From NCBI GenBank assembly GCA_029959085.1, contig JARWIR010000050.1:434001-498000 (forward strand): a stretch of 64,000 bases of DNA, written 5' to 3'. Origin of the DNA: Nemophila menziesii (taxonomy: Eukaryota > Streptophyta > Magnoliopsida > Boraginales > Hydrophyllaceae). Below, in pieces: positions 10,360-22,301 of this stretch. Each line of letters starts with the position of its first letter. Positions within the stretch are counted from its first letter, which is position 1. The notes under the pieces were generated by a model, which did not search any database, had not been told where the DNA came from, and saw only the letters and a list, made by a program, of their open reading frames with translations. The translations under genes and the position numbers were made by a program.

Positions 10360-11400
10360 CATAATATATGTCCCTACAATGAAATATTGCATAATATAGG
10401 GAACTATAATACGACTTTTTCATAATATAAGGAGCTATATACTATAGTGCAACTTTGTCATAATATAGGGATCTATATTGCAATATATGGGGACCTATAT
10501 TGCAATTTTTGAAAAAACATAGGGCATTTACATCAACAATGACACTAATTTTGAAGGAGTGAATTCTTGAAAAAAAGCTTCGTCTCATAGAATGTTTAAA
10601 GAATTGTATATATAAAATAGGGACCTAAAGTGCAATTGATTCTATGTATAGGTGACACCGAGTGATTATTTTTTTCATGCGAGTTGTTTATTATGGTGGA
10701 TGGATATAAAGATAGAGTGTCCTACTTGTCGTCGCCCTCTTCCACCAGCTTGACTGAAGATTCTTCTTAAGGAAAAATTTGTAAATTTCATTTGGGGTAA
10801 ATTTACTAAACTTTTAATTTTTTAATTTTATGTGGTTTTTATTTGTATGATTATTTTTTTATTTAATGTAAGAGATAGGGAATTGTAGAATAACAAATGC
10901 AAAAAAATTAATATCAAGGCCTATAGTGTAGTTTTTGGATCATATAGGGACCTACAATACTTTTTTGGCATATTATAGGGACCTACAGTATATAGATAGT
11001 GCATAGTATAGTGACATTTAGTGTAATTTTATATAATAAGGGGATCTAGATTGCAATTTTTCATAATATAGTAAACTATAGTAGTATAGTGTAATTTTAC
11101 TTAACATAGGAACTTATGGTGCAATTTTGCATAATATAGGGACTTATAGTGCAATTTATATGGAAAAAAATCGAATGTGTTTTTCAGAATCATTACTTGG
11201 TCTCCCCACATTCTAAAATCAATCCTTATTAAATATATGCGGATTTTGTTTTTATATAATAAATATATGGCCTTATACTATAATTCTTTAAAAATAAATT
11301 TATATAAGTTGTATAGGGATATATATTGTGGATTTGTAAAATTTAGGAACTTATATTGCAAATTTGTATAATATAAGGACCTATAGTACAATAATCGGTA
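10360..11400. repeat. Dispersed GGGACCTATAGTGCAA repeats, copy A
   Basis: The phrase ATAATATAGGGACCTATAGT, often followed by GCAATTTTGCATAAT, recurs more than a dozen times with drift. A unit without repeats (about 10540-10920) breaks the series. It has the look of a decayed tandem array with no coding function. Counterparts lie at 19590-20635 and 52615-53630. Confidence 0.65.
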
Positions 11401-11831
11401 TTGAGAAGTCTTGTTTTTTTCTTGTTTAGGGTAGAGAGGAATCAACAGAGGATCAATGTAAACATATTGTAAGAATATGATGAAGATTTGATATAGGTGT
11501 ATGTATGTATTATTTATAATAATAGTTATGTAATATTTCGATGAAACTTTGTTACTTAATTAGAGATAGATTTTTTGTTGAGATATTATAATTTTTATCT
11601 TTTAAACCCAAGGTTTCACATGAGACTTCAAATTAACACACACTTGGCAGTGTTTTCAAGCTTTTAACTAAATTTAGATATATTTTTTTTTATCGATGAA
11701 ATATATAATACTTGACAATGTGCCTGGCTCTTTCATGAAAAACAGGGTTGAAATATATACCCCATAACTAAGGAGAAATATTTGGTATTTTCTCAAAATA
11801 TAAAATTTTAGTTTAGTATTTTTTAGCTCCC

Positions 11832-11833
<2 letters not shown>

Positions 11834-11913
<80 letters not shown>
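11834..11913. repeat. (AT)n(GA)n compound microsatellite, copy A
   Basis: Roughly 32 AT pairs run into about 8 GA pairs. In copy B (21067-21102) the AT part is only about 10 repeats. In copy D (54067-54184) it is about 33, and the GA part is longer and interrupted by GGGAGAAA. Confidence 0.95.
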
Positions 11914-11950
11914 AAGATTAATCTTCAATTTTCTTTTTAGGGCAGACGAC

Positions 11951-12826
11951 CTAAACTCCCAAGTTTGACTCAATTTTTTACATTTTTGAATATATTTGAG
12001 GGTTACATTTACTATGGTAAAAGTTAGTCTTATAATTTAGAATCATTTTGATTCTCGAAAGATATAATCCATAATTATATAGTCACACTACTTTTTTTAA
12101 TCAAATTTAGTCACACTATAAGAGTAACAATCGTTCATAAATTTCTAATTTTAACTTCATTTGAAAAAAATGTATGGATCTAAAATAGATAGTTGTAGTT
12201 GTTAAAGTATTCTACACTCTTTCGAGTGAATGAATCATATCAAAATGGAAAAAATCATCAGATGCATTAAAAAATAAAAAGATAAAAAATATTCACGGAT
12301 GGATTCATTGCACCACATTCTATCCTAGAAAATTGTGAGAATTGAAAATAGAGTTTCTTTTTAACATAAGAGGCTTTAGAGACACATCCTAAACTCCCAA
12401 GTTTGACTCAATCTTTTACATTTTTGAATATATTTGAGAGTTACTTTGACAATGGTCAAAGTTAGTCTTATAATTTAGAATCATTTTGATTCTTGAAAGA
12501 TATAATTCCATAATTCTTTAGTCACACTACTTTTTTTAATCAAATTTAGTCACATTACAATTCACTATCAATCATAAATTTCTATTTTTTAACTTTATTT
12601 GAAAAAATTATGGATCTAAAATCGATAGTTGTAGTTGTTAAAGTATTATACACTCTTTCGATTGAGTGAATCTTTATCAAAATGGAAATAATTATCAGAT
12701 GCATTAAAAAAGAAATAGATAAAAATATTCACGATCGATTCATTGCACCACATTCTATCTTACAAAATCGTGAGAATTGAAAATAGAGTTTTTTTTTACA
12801 TAAGAGGCTTTAGAGACACCTCCTAT
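11951..12826. repeat. 438-bp tandem duplication with foldback arms, copy A
   Basis: Two units (11951-12388 and 12389-12826) each begin CTAAACTCCCAAGTTTGACT and end GAGGCTTTAGAGACAC(A/C)TCC. Within each unit, AATATATTTGAGAG on the left and the complement of ATCAGATGCATTAAAAA on the right face each other, and AAAATCGATAGTTG sits inside. This is the same arrangement as the foldback element of block P. The units have diverged from each other more than the A, B and D copies have from one another, so the tandem duplication is older. Confidence 0.8.
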
Positions 12827-12940
12827 AAACACATGCATCCTTACCCAATCTACTTTTTTTATTAAAAATGCATAAACAAAATTAACACTCTAAGACAAAA
12901 TCTCTCTACCCATTATACCTATTATTTGTTTTTTATTTGC

Positions 12941-13113
12941 TATATATAACATTTTTTATCATAATTATTTAAAAAACCCTAAACATTAGCTTCTCTCTCC
13001 TCTACTTATTAAAACCTCACAATGATTTTCTTCTACCTTTTTGTCTTTCATTTTCTTTCTCAGCCATGGCTGCTAGAACTTCACATATCTTGAAGATCAT
13101 GCCTTCTATATAG
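12941..13113 (+). promoter_or_regulatory. Plus-strand TATA region with short ORF, copy A
   Basis: TATATATA at 12941-12948 is followed by AAACCCTAA (about 12974-12983), a CT-rich leader (CTTCTCTCTCCTCT) and ATG at 13066 in CAGCCATGGCT, a good plant start context. The frame is only MAARTSHILKIMPSI before a TAG at 13113. The arrangement is kept at 22129-22301 and 55213-55386. It may be a dead promoter of a lost gene, a leader with an upstream ORF, or a non-coding transcript. Confidence 0.45.
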
Positions 13114-13539
13114 TCACGAGCATCTAGTTCACGAAAGAAGATGAGACATGTCGTTCATCCCCATGCTGCTGCACAAGGAAATAGTTTGCTACTCCGGTGA
13201 AGGAGATACTGATGCTCAAGCTTGAAGATCTCCGTCATTCGTGAGTGAAGACCTCCGCCGTTATTCGAGTAAAGTCATTCGTGAAATCCTTGTGGTTTGA
13301 GAAAGTTTTGTCGCCAGAGATCTATGGAGCTTCGAGTTTTGGTTGTAGAACGTTGGAGATGTCTTTTTCTTTTTTTTAGTAGATAGACATATGTACTTTT
13401 CATGTTATATCATTTATTCAATATTAATTGTTGACTCTTTATTAGTAAATGTATTTTAATGTATGTTTATTGTTTTCTCCCTAAATAATTCTTGTAGTAT
13501 TAATTCTAAAAAAAACTAAATTACTCAGGATTTTTACCA

Positions 13540-13735
13540 TATACTCAGTAACTTTCCCTCAATCTCAGTAAAATCCCTGATCAATCATTTTTCTCTGAGT
13601 ACTCAATTCTTTTTCTCGATAACTCACTACATTTTCCGAGTACTCAGTACTATTTCTGGCAGCCTAGCACTTTTTTCGAGTACCCATAACCTTTTTAGAG
13701 TACATAGAACTTTTTCCGAGTACTCATAATGTTTT
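13540..13735. repeat. CGAGTACTCAGTA minisatellite, copy A
   Basis: Units of about 22-24 bp built on TTTTTCGAGTACTCAGTAC. Copy B (22733-22950) has one more unit and copy D (55810-56010) one fewer, consistent with slippage after block duplication. Confidence 0.75.
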
Positions 13736-14139
13736 ACGGCGGCACTAGCGGTGGTTGGCGGTTCGGAGATCGGTAGTGGTTGGTGGTTGTGATTGGAGTT
13801 GGAAACAATTGATACTCTGTGAAGGAGGAGGAGAGCAAAATGGTAATAGAGTAGAGAAAAAAAATTATAAGGGAGGATAAAGAAGTATCTATTTTTGTTT
13901 TATATATACTTTAAGATTGTTATTGAAACACAAGGTGTCAAAGGTTTCTTTCGAGAATAGTTGATTAGGGTATTACTTATTGGGCAAGTAGATGGACTCA
14001 AGACCACATGAGTAATTCACCCTCTAAAATTTGTTAAGTCATAATTATGTTTTTTCCTATTTTTTAATGTTCAAGGTTCCTATAATTAATCGTAGTAACA
14101 TGAACTAGATATAGTTTTTTTTGAAATTCAAACTAATAA

Positions 14140-14400
14140 ATAGTGTTCAAGAACTCCCGCATAAGATTTTTAACCTTCTAGAAAATGGTCTTAGAATTAG
14201 TCGAAACTAAGATATTTTAGAAAGTTTGGGAGGTTCTTAAGGTTATATTAGCATGAATTATTAAGTTATGTCTAATTTATTTCTTTTCCTGAACATATAG
14301 TCTAACCGATACTTAGGCCATTTTAGAAAGTTTGTGAGGTAAATCAAGCAACTCAACTCAATAGTGGAAATAGGTTGTGGTATCTCTCTTCCCTCTACCC
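14140..14400. repeat. Internal homology of Q to block P
   Basis: This segment matches 2330-2580 of block P over about 250 bp with many substitutions. Shared landmarks are AGATTTTTAACCTTCTAGA, AGAAAGTTTGGGAGG, TTTCTTTTCCTG and AGGTAAATC, in the same order. It shows that P and Q contain parts of one older repeat. Confidence 0.65.
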
Positions 14401-15027
14401 TTAGGGCACTCTTACTCATTTTAATCAAATTTGATGTTATATTTTCTTTTTCCCCTTGGGTTAATTATTATCGTGGATTTTAGCCACACATATGGCATTT
14501 TTTTGGTTTGATTTTGTTTAAAAGATGTTATTATGGAGGTCTCTTAAAGGCATCCGATTATTGGCATTTTATATGGGTTAGGGTTTAGGATGAGAGTCGG
14601 AGTGGTGAGGGTAGCAGCTTCTTGTGAAGGATTATAGTTTTATGGCCTTCATGGTCTTCATGTGGGCTAGTGGTTGAGTGGAGAGAGTTGATAGTTGTGT
14701 AGATGTAGAAGACGGTCGGGTCAATGTGGTCTTAAAGGTTATCAGAGTTAGAGAACCAAGGATTTCAGGTTGCATGGATAGTGTACAGTGTGTTGAAAGT
14801 AACAGGGTGGTGTTCAACAATGTGGGACAAAAACAACGGGACATGGTTGTAAAATTGGGTTCAGGCTTCGTTGGTTGAAATGGCATGGGGTCTCTAGTTT
14901 TCACTAGTTGTTTTGGTTGATGAAATTGAAGTAGGTAATGGCCCAACAGGGTGGGGCAAAACTACTTTGTTGGAGTTCGGTATAGATTATACATGTTTGG
15001 AGGATAAGGTAAGGTACGTACATGGTG
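14401..15027. other. Q tail with decayed coding-like frames
   Basis: A plus-strand frame at 14678-14878 reads NVVLKVIRVREPRISGCMDS and on. A second frame shortly after contains GNGPTGWGKTTL, which fits a P-loop pattern. The two are out of frame with each other, stop soon and differ between copies at G-runs. A minus-strand frame over the same DNA (14632-14946) is Thr/Ser/Leu-rich filler. I call no gene. The A copy ends at 15027 where copies B and D run on into block S. Confidence 0.4.
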
Positions 15028-15602
15028 AAAAGGTCTATATTATAAAGATTATCACAGATTACAATTAAAAAATCAATTAATAAAAAATTAATTACTTACA
15101 GATATTTAATAAATACAACAAATCTAAAAAAAAATTATCCATTTTAATGAACAAATTTCAAATTATGGACGATTTGAATCAGTTTATAAAATAATTTAAG
15201 ATTCTAATTTATATTTTTAATCTCCAATTGTTTTATTCTAGTTTCAGATTGTACACTATAGCCTTTTTAAATCATACGAAAAGAATAAAAAATTAATCAT
15301 ATAATTCTAAAAACCCGTGTTATAATACATTTACCTTTTACAATTGAAAATAATTTGCATTTTTGTTGTGAATCTAGGGTTTGAAAATGGTGTGTTGTGT
15401 CTACTTGAAATGGCGAGGCGGCTTTAAAAATATTTTGTTTAACATATGCATAAGTTGAAACCTATATATGGTGATGGATTGATATTTTTAGTAGGGATTC
15501 ACAATTATGATCTTATATTTTGGTGGGCCTCAATGTTATGGGCCGTTGTGCTTACTACCCAATCATGAACCATGTCCATACTTTATATTACAAGATAATT
15601 AA
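15028..15602. repeat. Promoter-containing Q fragment opening copy B
   Basis: This matches 8405-8980, covering the minus-strand promoter and first exon (ATG at 15360, donor at 15334) but not exon 2. Both ends are recombination joins: ACATGGTG|AAAAGG at 15027 and TAATTAATA|TCAATTTTTG at about 15602, each with a few shared bases. It is followed directly by block R. Confidence 0.85.
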
Positions 15603-15987
15603 TATCAATTTTTGTATAATTTATTTCATTGTACTTTCGCAAACTATACTATGTTATTGTTCCCAATTACTAAGAAAAGATATTTGAATATTAATAAACT
15701 AATATGAATTCAAAAATAGACATATGTGTTTATTTTGAATGAAAAGTAAGACTATAATTACATAACCAATGTTTACAAAAACATTAGATTTGTCATTGCA
15801 CCATTTTTTAAGCTTAATATTAATATTAACTAATGCCATGGTCTCCTTTGTTGAAGTGTCATGGCCAACATCTATTTTATCTCTAATACACTTAAGCCTT
15901 AGTCACGAATTGACAAGGAGAATATTTTCCTGAAAGAAGAGAGAGAGAGAGAGAGAAAAGTTGGGTGATTAATTGATCCTCTCATTC

Positions 15988-16752
15988 TTAAAACTCATTA
16001 GGAAGAGCTGAATATTTCAATAAAGTTTCTTCCGGATCCAATATGTGCCCATCCAAAAACACTTTATTTATCTGCACAACCACAAAACATTCATATTACA
16101 CCTCCAAAATCTATTTCAATACCCTTTAATTTAATTTTATAACAAAAAACTATTAGAGAATTTGCAGGTCTAGAGAATATTTACCTGTGAACACCCAAAG
16201 ACTTTGAGGAGTTTCAACGATAAGCATTTATTTACAATCAATCCTAATCCTTCATTGGATATCCTTCTACACCACGATATATCTAAATTAATCAAGCTTT
16301 TTGAAGTCCTAGCAAGCGAGATCTCAGTATTGTGGGCAACCTGTTAAAATCAATGAAACAATAATATTAAGTCACAAGAAAATAAAAATATTTACCAGAA
16401 TGCAATAATTCAGCCACATACCTTTGAAATCTTATTTAGTGACATATCCTTTAGATTCTGCCCTGAAACTTCCAGAAAAACCGCAACTGCTTCATCACTG
16501 AAATGTAAAGATCATTTACAGTTGCATTAACACAAAAATAATTAAACCCAATGATTAATTATACTATTTAAAATCTAGAATTGTAAAAACCTGAATCGAT
16601 TGCTCCCAAGTTTGAGTGTTTCGAGTGATGTACACTTGTTGGCAAGATATTCCAAGCCCTTATCTGTCAGATTCTCAGCATTCGAGATATTTAGCGCTCG
16701 AAGATCAACACCCGTGCTCCCAATCAATTCCAAAGCATAATTTGTCAATTTC
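15988..16752 (-). CDS. RAD7/AMN1-like LRR gene tail, copy B (open frame)
   Basis: Four exons at 16591-16752, 16422-16497, 16185-16340 and 15988-16071 join through intact GT-AG borders into 159 open codons, including a natural stop. The first three encode LRR units ending VFGCSQ. The last reads INKVFLDGHILDPEETLLKY and ends SALPNEF-stop. Compared with copy A, a net 58-bp deletion joins DG to HILDPEE. It removes the stretch holding the family's 2-nt frameshift, so the original C-terminus is back in frame. Substitutions such as Cys-to-Gly (STGVDL) and Ala-to-Glu (NTEISL) are private to this copy. No start codon or 5' LRR exons are in view, so it can be expressed only as part of a fusion or as an RNA. 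RAD7-type proteins act in nucleotide-excision repair or ubiquitin ligase recognition; a role here is unproven. Confidence 0.6.
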
Positions 16753-19700
16753 CTGCATCCAAATGTAATAATAATCTTTGAAGAAGAAGACGTGGAATAA
16801 GTAATTCAAAAAAAATTAATTTTTAATAAAAAAAAATGGCCACACATGAACAAGGAGCAATTAGTCACGAAATGAAATTTAAAGGGCATCCAGTCCAAAA
16901 AATATCTAGTAGACTGTAAACTATTAAAAAAGGCAAATTTTAGTGGGTATTGGATGTATTTAGTCTTTAGAAAATCAAAGACAAGTTATATTCTTTATGA
17001 CAAATCCTCTATTCAAATATTAAAAAAAATCTCAAAAATGATTTAAAATTTCAAGACATTTTAGGAAAAATATACTAGTAAATATAAAATCTAACAACTA
17101 TTTATCTTAATTTCTTGGTAAACAAAATGCAGTAAATTTTTGTGGACTGAGAAAATAACATATATGAGAAATTTTAAGAGTAAGATAGAAAAGCTAGAAT
17201 CTAAAGGTCTTACATGCTACTTATTTACCACAATGGTATCTAATCTTATATTGTTACAATAAACCTTAACTTTTATTTACCATAAGCTAATATAATATTA
17301 TGCACTAACCATATATCTTGGTAAAGTATTGTAAAAGTTACCATATGATTAACAAAAGTTAGGGTTTCTGACACCTAAAAACAAAATTTAAAAGCTATAC
17401 AAAAATTAATTCTTATTGTTTTACATTCATAATGAAGTGAATTTAGCAACTTCATGATCTTATTGTCTGTGTATAAGATCGTGTAGTATATTTAAAAGAT
17501 AATTAGATACATATCAAACATAATAATTACTGAAATGGTGAAAACTTACCAAGACTATTATGGAGAATTTCTCCATTATTGAAATATCATGACTAACGAT
17601 CTTTTTTTCTGTAAATAAAACATTAAAATGAAAAGGTCTATATTATAAAGATTATCACAGATTACAATTAAAAAATCAATTAATAAAAAATTAATTACTT
17701 ACAGGTATTTAATAAATACAACAAATCAAAAAAAAAATTTATCCATTTTAGTGAATAAATTTCAAATTATGGACGATTTGAATCAGTTTATAAAATAATT
17801 TAAGATTCTAATTTATATTTTTAATCTCCAATTTTTTTATTCTAGTTTCAGATTGTACACTATAGCCTTTTTAAATCATACAAAAAGAATAAAAAATTAA
17901 TCATATAATTCTAAAAACCCGTGTTATAATACAATTACCTTTTACAATAGAAAATAATTTGCATTTTTGTTGTGAATCTAGGGTTTGAAAATGGTGTGTT
18001 GTGTCTACTTGAAATGGCGAGGCGGCTTTCAAAATATTTTGTTTAACATATGCATAAGTTGAAACCTATATAGGGTGCTGGATTGATATTTTTAGTAGGG
18101 TTTCACAATTATGATCTTATATTTTGGTGGGCCTCAATGTTATGGGCCGTTGTGCTTACTACCCAATCATGAACCATATCCATACTTTATATTACAAGTT
18201 AATTAATAAAGATATGTTATCATACATATAAGGAGGTAATTTGGTAACTCTTTTCTATTTGATCCCATTAATAATGATTTCAAATGTATATTTTACAAAA
18301 GATGCTAGTATCCCATGGTCAAGAACAATATATGGTCAAACAAAGTCTTCTTTAATAGAAGCCTAATATTGGTCTATTCACCTGAATCATTGTAGTTTTA
18401 ATTTCGAAGAACGAGGTTTGGTAGAAACTTGGTAAAAGTCTTTTATAAAATTATGTATAAAATACATATCCTTAGAATGAAAACCTTAATGTTGAAACTA
18501 GTATCTTTAGTCCAGACTACATTCATATGAGGAAAGATATGTCAAATATAATATGATAATTTATCACTAAAGCTCTACATAAATTCAAGAGGATGAACGA
18601 ACACCCACATGAAATGAGGCATATACCATACTAAAAAATGATATGCAACAAAATTATGATAAGTTGAATAAAATACTACTGAACAAGTGCTCGTAAAACT
18701 AGGAATACAATCCAAGGTTTCTTTCATTATTAAATGTGTGTCAACTGTATCATAAATTCTTTTCGTGATCATATGCTTCTACCTTTATATTACCAGTCAA
18801 AGGAAAATCTGACAAGGAGACTCTTTATCAATTTACCTAATTATCTTCTATGCAAACTCTAAGTAGTATAATTAATAGTGTCATTTCCGACTTTGATATG
18901 TCTCCCTTTCGCAGACAATTAAATTTTGTCCTCAAAATAGACATGCTTAAAATCCATTTCCTAAACGAGATCATGTGAAATATTAAATTTCCTCTTACCT
19001 ATTCTAAAAATCTCAACAAATGAATGTTCAACTTAAGTATGTCTAACTATTTTTCGTATGTAGCTAGGTAATCCATCGTAGTGGAAAGAAGTCTAAGGTT
19101 AGTATACTAGCGTATACGACAAAGTATGTAACACCCCATCTCAAAGGAGGATGTCAATCTTTACCCAAGCTTTAAGAACTTGAATGTAATAATTAAAAAA
19201 TAAACACTGTCCTTATTTCATATTTTCGTTTATATATATATATCAAAGATATATACCACCAAAATATCAATAAAGAAATGGCATAGATTCATAAATATAT
19301 AAACCACGATCTTACGAACATGTTCACTATCAGGAACATTCTGTGAAGGACTATGTTTTTGAGATAAATTATCAAAAACACAAAGAAGTTTGCAATCTGC
19401 TTTAAGACCCTTATTTTCTCTGTTTGAAGGGGTAAACCCCTAATATGTATATTTTATTTACTTCTTCACACAATGACTGAAGCCTTCTCTTCTTCTCGTA
19501 CATCATTATGACCCTTAGTGTTGAGCTCTAATTAAATCTTGTTATCACCTTCAATAATGCCATGTGCATTAGTGGGTAGGTCCAAGCATAATATATGTCC
19601 TTACAATGAAATATTGCATAATATAGGGAACTATAATACAACGTTTTCATAATATAAGGAGCTATATACTATAGTGCAACTTTGTCATAATATAGGGACC

Positions 19701-21066
19701 TATATTGCAATATATGGGGACCTAAATTGCAATTTTTGAAAAAACATAGGGCATTTACGTCAACAATGACGCTAATTTTGATGGAGTGAATTCTTGAAAA
19801 AAAGCTTCGTCTCATAGAATGTTTAAAGAATTGTATATATAATATTGGGACCTAAAGTGCAATTGATTCTATGTATAGGTGACACCGTGTGATTATTTTT
19901 TTCATGCGAGTTGTTTATTATGATGGATGGATATAAAGGTAGAGTGTCCTACTTGTCGTCGCCCTCTTCCACCAGCTTGACTGAAGATTCTTCTTAAGGA
20001 AAAATTTGTAAATTTCATTTGGGGTAAATTTACTAAACTTTTAAATATTTAATTTTATGTGGTTTTTATTTGTATGATTATTTTTTTATTTAATGTAAGA
20101 GATAGGGAATTGTAGAATAACAAATGCAAAAAAATTAATATCAAGGCCTATAGTGTAGTTTTTGGATCATATAGGGACCTACAATACTTTTTTTGCATAT
20201 TATAGGGACCTACAGTATATAGATAGTGCATAGTATAGTGATATTTAGTGTAATTTTATATAATAAGGTTGATCTAGATTGCAAATTTTCATAATATAGT
20301 AAACTATAGTAGTATAGAGTAATTTTACTTAACATAGGAACTTATAGTGCAATTTTGCATAATATAGGGACTTATAGTGCAATTTATATAGAAAAAAATC
20401 CAATGTGTTTTTCAGAATCATTACTTGGTCTCCCCACATTCTAAAATCAATCCTTATTAAATATATGCGGATTTTGTTTTTATATAATAAATATATGGCC
20501 TTATACTATAATTCATTAAAAATTAATTTATATAAGTCGTATAGGGATATATATTACGGATTTTGTAAAATTTAGGAACCTATATTGCAAATTTGTATAA
20601 TATAAGGACCTATAGTACAATAATCGGTATTGAGAAGTCATGTTTTTTTCTTGTTTAGGGTAGAGGAGGAATCAACAGAGGATCAATGTAAACATATTGT
20701 AAGAATATGATGAAGATTTGATATAGGTGTATGTATGTATTATTTATAATAATAGTTATGTAATATTTCGATGAAACTTTGTTACTTAATTAGAGATAGA
20801 TTTTTTGTTGAGATATTATAATTTTTATCATTTAAACCCAAGGTTTCACATGAGACTTCAAATTAACATACATTTGGCAGTGTTTTCAAGCTTCTAATTA
20901 AATTTAGATATATATATATTTTTTATTGATGAAATGTATAATACTTGACAATGTGCCTGACTCTTTCATGAAAAAAAGGGTTGAAACATATACCCTATAA
21001 CTAAGGAGAAATATTTTGTATTTTCTTAAAATATAAAATTTTAGTTTAGTATTTTTTAGCTCCCAT

Positions 21067-21102
<36 letters not shown>

Positions 21103-21139
21103 AAGATTAATCTTCAATTTTCTTTTTAGGGCAGACGAC

Positions 21140-22013
21140 CTAAACTCCCAAGTTTGACTCAATTTTTTACATTTTTGAATATATTTGAGAGTTACATTGA
21201 CTATGGTAAAAGTTAGTCTTATAATTTAGAATTATTTTGATTCTCGAAAGATATAATCCATAATTATTTAGTCACACTACTTTTTTTTAATCAAATTTAG
21301 TCACACTATAAGAGTAACCATCGTTCATAAATTTCTAAATTTAACTTCATTTGAAAAAAATGTATGGATCTAAAATAGATAGTTGTAGTTGTTAAAGTAT
21401 TCTACACTCTTTCGAGTGAATGAATCATATCAAAATGGAAAAAATCATCAGATGCATTAAAAAATAAAAAGATAAAAAATATTCACGGATCGATTCATTG
21501 CACCACATTCTATCCTAGAAAAGCGTGAGAATTTAAAATAGAGTTTTTTTAACATAAGAGGCTTTAGAGACACCTCCTAAACTCCCAAGTTTGACTCAAT
21601 CTTTTACATTTTTGAAAATATTGGAGAGTTACTTTGACAATGGTCAAAGTTAGTCTTATAATTTAGAATCATTTTGATTCTTGAAAGATATGATTCCATA
21701 ATTCTTTAGTCACACTACTTTTTTTAATCAAATTTAGTCACACTACAATTAACTATCAATCATAAATTTCTAATTTTTAACTTTATTTGAAAAAATTATG
21801 GATCTAAAATCGATAGTTGTAGTTGTTTAAGTATTATACACTCTTTCGATTGAGTGAGTCTTTATCAAAATGGAAATAATTATCAGATGCATAAAAAAAG
21901 AAATAGATAAAAATATTCACGATCGATTCATTGCACCACATTCTATCTTACAAAATCGTGAGAATTGAAAATAGAGTTTTTTTTTACATAAGAGGCTTTA
22001 GAGACACCTCCTA
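21140..22013. repeat. 437-bp tandem duplication, copy B
   Basis: Units 21140-21576 and 21577-22013 match those at 11951-12826. A minus-strand frame over its end (21943-22140) is accidental. Confidence 0.75.
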
Positions 22014-22128
22014 TAAACACATGCATCCTTACCCAATCTACTTTTTTTATTAAAAATGCATAAACAAAATTAACACTCTGAGCCAAAATCTCTCTACCCA
22101 TTTTACCTATTTTTTGTTTTTTATTTGC

Positions 22129-22301
22129 TATATATAACATTTTTTATCATAATTATTTAAAAAACCCTAAACATTAGCTTCTCTCTCCTCTATTTATTAA
22201 AACCTCACAATGATTTTCTTCTACCTTTTTGTCTTTCATTTTCTTTCTCAGCCATGGCTGCTAGAACTTCACATATCTTGAAGATCATGCCTTCTATATA
22301 G
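22129..22301 (+). promoter_or_regulatory. TATA region with short ORF, copy B
   Basis: Same order as at 12941: TATATATA, AAACCCTAA, pyrimidine-rich leader, CAGCCATGG start (ATG 22254) and a 15-residue frame ending at 22301. The 15 residues are identical to copy A. Confidence 0.45.

Larger units (their letters stand above)
7517..15027. repeat. Block Q, copy A
   Basis: First of three long copies (also 16753-24240 and 49963-57296), plus fragments at 15028-15602 and 63000-64000. From left to right it holds AT-rich DNA, a minus-strand promoter with two small exons (8325-8960), GGGACCTATA-type repeats, an (AT)n(GA)n tract, a 438-bp tandem repeat, a plus-strand TATA region, a TTTTTCGAGTACTC minisatellite, and a tail related to block P. 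The stretch 8980-10360 holds no gene I can support. Confidence 0.9.

Noticed and set aside
10360..11400. CRISPR-like evenly repeated GGGACCTATA words
   Set aside because: Spacing and repeats are irregular, there are no unique spacers and no cas genes, and this is plant DNA. It is a decayed minisatellite.
14632..14946. 104-codon minus-strand ORF rich in Thr, Ser and Leu
   Set aside because: Low-complexity translation, opposite a more protein-like plus frame. Its ends shift between copies.
14936..14975. P-loop-like GNGPTGWGKTTL (Walker A) after a kinesin-like NVVLKVIRVRE frame
   Set aside because: The two parts are in different frames, no further kinesin or ATPase motif follows, and the frame soon stops. 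Spacing alone is not enough for a call.
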